Origin: Didymodactylos carnosus
Taxonomy: Eukaryota; Rotifera; Eurotatoria; Philodinida; Philodinidae
Assembly (NCBI GenBank): GCA_905250885.1
Contig: CAJNOQ010001180.1
Location: 1 to 34,871 of the forward strand
DNA length: 34,871 nt
Direction: 5' to 3'
Made by a program: the position numbers and the translations under genes. Shown piece after piece: positions 30,757 through 34,871 of the stretch. Below the pieces are notes generated by a model. The model was not told where the DNA came from, searched no databases, and saw nothing but the letters and a program-made list of their open reading frames with translations. The stretch's first letter is position 1; each line of letters starts with the position of its first letter.

Positions 30757-32480
30757 CTGCGACAGACATAGTTCACTCGTGCCTCAATCGAAAAGAGTCA
30801 GTATTTTTGCCGGACTATTCTGAGATGAAAGTTTTATCTCATCTCATCTTTAGTTCGAAAAATGTCATCCTGTTCGTACCGTATCAAGGATACTTTAAAC
30901 AAATAATAAAATATAATTTTTCGGTTGTTTTGTTGCTATTATCAGTCTCGTTCTTTTTATTAATGTGTAAAAGCATGTTCCTATCATTCGCATGGATATA
31001 TTTTTTATTTGTTTTTCTTTCCTACATCAAATTTATTCGACATTTAAAATTTCTCTACCATGTAGACATGTAATAAAAAGCAGTAGAATCATTTTACCTT
31101 TGAATGGAGCCGAGAGTTACCTTCAAAAAAATGTCGATTTCACCATGAATATCGCAAAGGTTTAAAATATACTATAAAATTAGCGAAATTTTCAGTCGCA
31201 GCATTCACTTCATTTTTCAAAATTGTTCTAAGATCTGCTGCTAAGCAACACCATTTGGTTGAGATAAATGCAAGGGAGAAAAGTGAACTCCAAGGGTCCA
31301 CAAGAGACTGTGTGAAACTATTAAACTTAACGTTTTTCCAATGTCTATGCTCAGCTAATTCGTATTCGTACTACCAAAATAACAGCTGGGAATATCTAGC
31401 ATACACTAACAGGTGTTGCAAAGAGTTCCTGGAAAAAATATCAAACATTATTTCTGCATGTTCACGATGTGTTGAAGAGTTAATTATTTTTTCGTTGGAA
31501 AAAGCAAAGTCTGAACTTCAAAGAACATAGAAAATAAAATTTTTTGTGATTGAGTTTGAGTGAGAAGAGATCTAAATACCAAACGTCGCCTAAAAATCTT
31601 TTCCAACGCACTTTTTCTTTAATTTTTTGCTGCAATCTGAGCAGAAATTTTTTTGAAAACTAAATCGAATGGATTTGCTATTTGATACCATCGGCAATTA
31701 AATGTAACAAGTGCAAAACTGCAGAAGTAACAAAAAAAATTCTAAATAAATAAAGTTTATACGTCAGCAATCACAACCATTACAGTGAATTGCTATTATT
31801 GATGTTTTAAGTTACTTATCCTTTTATTGATTCATCAACAAACGATTTATTCTTTAAGACAAAAACGCAAATATTGATATTGTTTCAAGTGTACTTGATG
31901 AGCTCTGTTTCTGCAATCGTAGAACAGAAAGAGAGCAACAGAGACATGTTGTAGTCTTCGTGGTCGGCGATAGTAAATAAATGCTGCATTATTATGTCGA
32001 CATAAATGAAAGTTTCATTTTTACTGGTGTTGCAATCATTTTAAGAGAAAGTTAATGGAAAAAAAGTGTTGTTTTTTTCTTGATATATCCACAGCGTAAA
32101 AAGCAACTACTTACTACTATTTACTATTCACTATAAAAAATAATCTAACTCTAAAAAATAACCAGAGTCAGTGTTAATTTTGTCTGTATGAATCTACCTT
32201 CGAGAAGTTAAAAAGAAACTAATAAAACTGCACTGTTCTCCTGATATTCGGAACCACATCAAGAGAAGCAAAAGATCTGTTATGTGACTATCAGGAGTCG
32301 TCATGAAAACTCCATGGGATCTCAAGATACAAAGTTGTTTAAAGTATCCTTGAGACTTTACGGGCAAAATGGAAATTTTTGAACTGAGGATCAGATAGGA
32401 CAAAAATTTCATCTCATGAAATTCCATCAAAAATATTGACTTTTTTCGATTCATGCTCGAGTGAAGTATATCTGTCGCAG
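30757..32480. mobile_element. 1.7-kb element with about 146-bp inverted termini
   Basis: Termini 30757-30902 and 32336-32480 are inverted and clearly related but diverged. Shared blocks are CTGCGACAG, AATCGAAAA.AGTCA.TATTTTTG, GAGATGAAA.TTTT and AAGGATACTTTAAAC. The 1.4-kb interior is AT-rich; a hydrophobic 88-codon frame (30807-31073) and a 91-codon frame (31255-31530) have no transposase motif. It ends exactly where the plus-strand coiled-coil pseudogene begins and so probably interrupts it. Confidence 0.65.
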
Positions 32481-33008
32481 ATGTATTCAATGATAAATTA
32501 ACGTATCAGTGCGCACGTTTCAATAATTTGATGCGATTGAACAAAGAAATGTTCGATGTTGTTCAACAATATAAATTATTTAGTCTATGTGATATGCAGG
32601 TATGACTCATTGTTTATTGTCCATTTGCAAAGCGCAGAGTGAAGAGATGATAGCAAACAGCTATGGGCAACTATCTATTATCAAATGAAAGCTACGTATG
32701 TATCCTGACTACAGCCTCAAAAACACTGAAACTTTGGCATTTGTTGTAGTGCCCCCCTTTCGGTTCGGAAAAAGCATTTATCATAGAGTGAAAAGTGAGA
32801 TAGACCCTTTTCGAGAAAACGAATATACTACCTACCTGCATGTCAAAGAGGCCAAAATTTGATGTTTCTGGCAAAATGGACGGTAAATTTGAGAAGGAAG
32901 CACATTTTCAGATTGTAGCGGACGGACCGAAAATTTTCTAATAAATTTTTAATTCATATGTGATAATGGTTTGAAACAAATACAAAAGCAATTACCAAGT
33001 AGGGATGG
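32481..33008 (+). pseudogene. Decayed coiled-coil gene fragment, plus copy
   Basis: 32481-32600 reads VFNDKLTYQCARFNNLMRLN and KEMFDVVQQYKLF in one frame, clearly related to the minus-strand copy around 29990. 32960-33008 reads CDNGLKQIQKQLPSRDG and then a stop, related to the minus copy near 29255. The intervening 350 bp is unrelated or heavily decayed. A GTATGA after GATATGCAG at 32599 might be an old splice donor. Fewer stops than in the minus copy, but no gene-length frame. Confidence 0.55.
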
Positions 33009-33079
33009 ATGACTATCAAACGAAAAGGGGCTTTTCCAGTGGTATTTTATAGATTTTGTCCTAGATTACTGCACGCGTA

Positions 33080-33290
33080 CATTTTTAATTAAACTTTTTT
33101 AAACTTTAACTCGCACCTCTCCAGTCCAATGGCCATTGAAATCGGGTTACTGCATTTGTGCCCAAAGGTACTGAGACACTGAGCATTAGATAGCTTTCCA
33201 AGACTATCACACGACTGCCGTTGCCGAGATTCGAACTCCGTATCTTTGAGGTACGTTGTCTGCTCACTAGCCGACTGAGCCATGCTGCTC
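33080..33290 (-). mobile_element. tRNA-derived SINE-like element
   Basis: On the minus strand the head has a pol III A-box/D-arm (33282-33261, TGGCTCAGTCGG...GAGC, with a pairable 4-bp stem) and a B-box/T-arm (33238-33226, GAGTTCGAATCTC). About 140 bp of unrelated body follow, ending in an A/T-rich tail near 33080. The acceptor and anticodon stems do not form properly, so it is not a functional tRNA. A 64-codon open frame across it is incidental. Confidence 0.6.
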
Positions 33291-33911
33291 TTATTATTAA
33301 CTAATTAACATAAACCTTGTATATCAAAATATTTTGTATACCGAAATTTCACGGGGTAAACTTTTGAATATTTGCTGTTATACATCTAAATGGGGGTCTA
33401 TCAAGTGAAACCATTTTTTTTGAAACTTATCAATTCAACTGACTGTAACCTTTTTAAGTTTAGAATATTACGTTTTACTTAAAACACTGCCCGATTTAGA
33501 TGTTTTGAACCCAGAATTAATCCAGCGACCTGATTCAGCTCATTTCAGAATATGTATGGTAATGAAATCATAATTCTCTCTCATGTGTAATATAAAAACA
33601 GACAAGTATCTTTTTCCTTTTACGTACTATCCAAAATTCTCTGTCTTTTCCCCAGCGACGCCTACCCTCAACATATTTACAACTCTTGACCGAAATCTTT
33701 ATTTGAGATACGACCTACAGGCTATTTCTGTCTAGACTAGATCTACAAACTCCGGTTCTGATGTAATAACTCTTAGTTAAGAAGTGCGCTCTTTAGTCTT
33801 AAATAAAATAATGGTCACTGTTCAAGAATAATTAGAAAAATGAACATATTCGGACATAGACTGTCGTTGATGTAAAGAACAGCAACTTTCCTTAATAAAT
33901 TTGTGTATTAC
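33291..33911. other. No gene seen
   Basis: AT-rich sequence between the SINE-like unit and the small ORF, with no repeat edges or coding signals I can support. Confidence 0.4.
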
Positions 33912-34124
33912 TCATTTCTTTTTACTTTTGATAGACAGTAAACCTGGCAGAATTACTTGACCAGTTGTGATAGTACGGTCATAGCTGAAAGAGTAACTCG
34001 ATTGTTTCATTGTTCTGATACTTCTTGTTGCAGAGAGATTGTTAGATTCAGGAGAAAAATTGACTGAAGAAACTGAGGAGATCATAGACGATATAACGAA
34101 TAATGAACAAATGGCTAACAACAA
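33912..34124 (-). CDS. Possible small secreted protein, doubtful
   Basis: A 70-codon frame that opens with a hydrophobic, signal-like stretch (AICSLFVISSMISSVSS) and ends in SIKSKKK. There is no ATG at its start: it begins after an in-frame TAA, and the first ATG is 14 codons in, inside the hydrophobic stretch (57 aa). An AG acceptor-like site (TTGTTGTTAG) upstream could supply a first exon. A TATATAAA lies about 30 bp further up on the minus strand. It follows the gene ending at 34197 in the same orientation. No family recognised; it may not be a gene. Confidence 0.25.
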   Translation of the reverse strand: MLLAICSLFVISSMISSVSSVNFSPESNNLSATRSIRTMKQSSYSFSYDRTITTGQVILPGLLSIKSKKK

Positions 34125-34196
34125 AAATTATGAGTGTATATCCATTTATATAGAAACTACTTCTTTCATCGATATTTATGCATGAAATTATTATTA

Positions 34197-34871
34197 TTAC
34201 ACATTACATACAGAAAATAAAATTAATAGAAGACAAACAAAATATAATAGAGTTTTAGTCATTGATTCACATCTAAACGAACCAACGGAAGTTGTAGTAT
34301 CTGTTGAGGGTGTCGTCGTTATTAAAATGTTTCTATATGGGTTGATTAATTCCGATGCTTGTGAATGTACAATTTGTTGAATGAGACCGTATACCAATAG
34401 ACTATTACATATATTATTCTGGTTTCTGTTACATGTATAGGTCATTGTGTCATAATTGTTTGTATGTGGATGGTACAACTATAAAAATACTGACATAAAT
34501 TATCAAAAAGAAAATCATTCATTTACTTACATTCGTTAATTTTTCTGATGTAATGCGTATTCCAACAGATAATTCTGTTCCATTTTTTCTCTTAGCACAT
34601 GAAGTCATTGTCGGTTCGTCCACTGTTGTACCTGATGCTTGACAAAAACCATGTAGACATGAAACTGTATCATCAAGGGCATCATCATGACATGATAAAT
34701 CTGTTGTGCTATTATCATAGAGGATGTTAGATAATAATCGCCACAGATTTGCTGAATATCCATTGAATTTCTTAATATTGTCGAAGAGTTTATTTTCGAT
34801 CGACATCAATGAACATTCGTCATCAAAACATCGATGCTCAATTGAACGATGTATTTTCATTTCATCTAACC
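34197..34871 (-). CDS. 3' part of a cysteine-rich, probably surface-anchored protein
   Basis: Partial: the frame is open to the right edge (34871) with no stop before the ATG at 34860, so the 5' part lies outside. Exons 34871-34531 and 34478-34197 join in phase 0 through a 52-bp GT-AG intron (GTAAGT...TATAG, 34530-34479). The first exon has a paired-cysteine pattern (RCFDDEC, SCHDD, SCLHGFC, SCAKRK) and N-glycosylation sequons (e.g. DNST, KNGT) typical of extracellular domains. After a Ser/Thr-rich stretch (TTTPSTDTTTS) the protein ends in a hydrophobic run, KTLLYFVCLLLILFSVC, with almost no tail. That suggests a GPI-attachment signal or a single C-terminal membrane segment. Family not recognised. 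Confidence 0.65.
34479..34530 (-). other. 52-bp intron of the surface-protein gene
   Basis: GTAAGT donor at 34530, AG acceptor at 34480-34479, phase 0. Same length as phosphatase intron 2, which supports a genome with very short standard introns. Confidence 0.75.

Noticed and set aside
33211-33290. Functional tRNA gene.
   Set aside because: A and B boxes are good, but the anticodon and acceptor stems do not pair; better explained as a SINE head.
1-34871. CRISPR arrays, bacterial operons or phage modules.
   Set aside because: No spaced direct-repeat array, no Shine-Dalgarno-linked gene clusters, and spliced genes throughout.

Overview
The window looks like nuclear DNA of an invertebrate, most likely a bdelloid rotifer or a close relative; this is inference, not proof. 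The DNA is AT-rich. Three genes can be threaded through GT-AG introns, two of them of exactly 52 bp. Most of the rest is decayed or folded-back mobile DNA: a Penelope-like element with a GIY-YIG domain, a non-LTR reverse transcriptase, a RAG1/Transib-type transposase fossil, a Tnp2-like transposase fragment, a tRNA-derived SINE-like unit and many MITE/foldback elements. No prokaryotic features are seen.

Layout. (1) 576-2852 (-): complete two-exon secreted S1/P1 nuclease gene with all nine expected metal ligands; its 1.26-kb intron holds a MITE. (2) 2.9-5.2 kb: foldbacks, an ACTCG-rich hairpin, a GA microsatellite, a 49-bp palindrome and a 36-bp tandem repeat. (3) 5.3-8.0 kb: an unusual cassette. 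Two hammerhead ribozymes lie on opposite strands and point outward. They flank a minus-strand ORF with a basic/coiled-coil segment, two divergent TATAAATA boxes and a 123-bp direct repeat. (4) 8.3-10.3 kb: Tnp2-like fragment, then a dead Penelope-like element (RT and GIY-YIG). (5) 10.8-12 kb: nested foldbacks. (6) 12.2-14.1 kb (-): broken non-LTR RT; a 323-bp piece recurs at 22.5 kb. (7) 14.1-18.1 kb: gene-poor AT-rich DNA with one TTAA-bounded element. (8) 18.2-20.4 kb (-): RAG1/Transib-type transposase pseudogene. (9) 21.5-25.3 kb: large foldbacks. One has 306-bp arms that read as identical; it encloses a decayed piece of the neighbouring phosphatase gene and its right arm supplies that gene's first ATG. 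(10) 25288-27922 (+): four-exon metallophosphoesterase (purple-acid-phosphatase-like) gene with a MITE in intron 1. (11) 29.1-33.0 kb: two decayed copies of one coiled-coil gene in inverted orientation, each broken by a foldback. (12) 33.1-34.9 kb: SINE-like unit, a small doubtful ORF, and the 3' end of a cysteine-rich, probably surface-anchored protein gene that runs off the window.

The two convincing complete genes are both hydrolases, one of nucleic acids and one of phosphoesters, and are not obviously linked in function. The mobile DNA is mostly dead. The parts most worth follow-up are the divergent hammerhead cassette, the identical-arm foldback joined to the phosphatase gene, and the transposase fossil.
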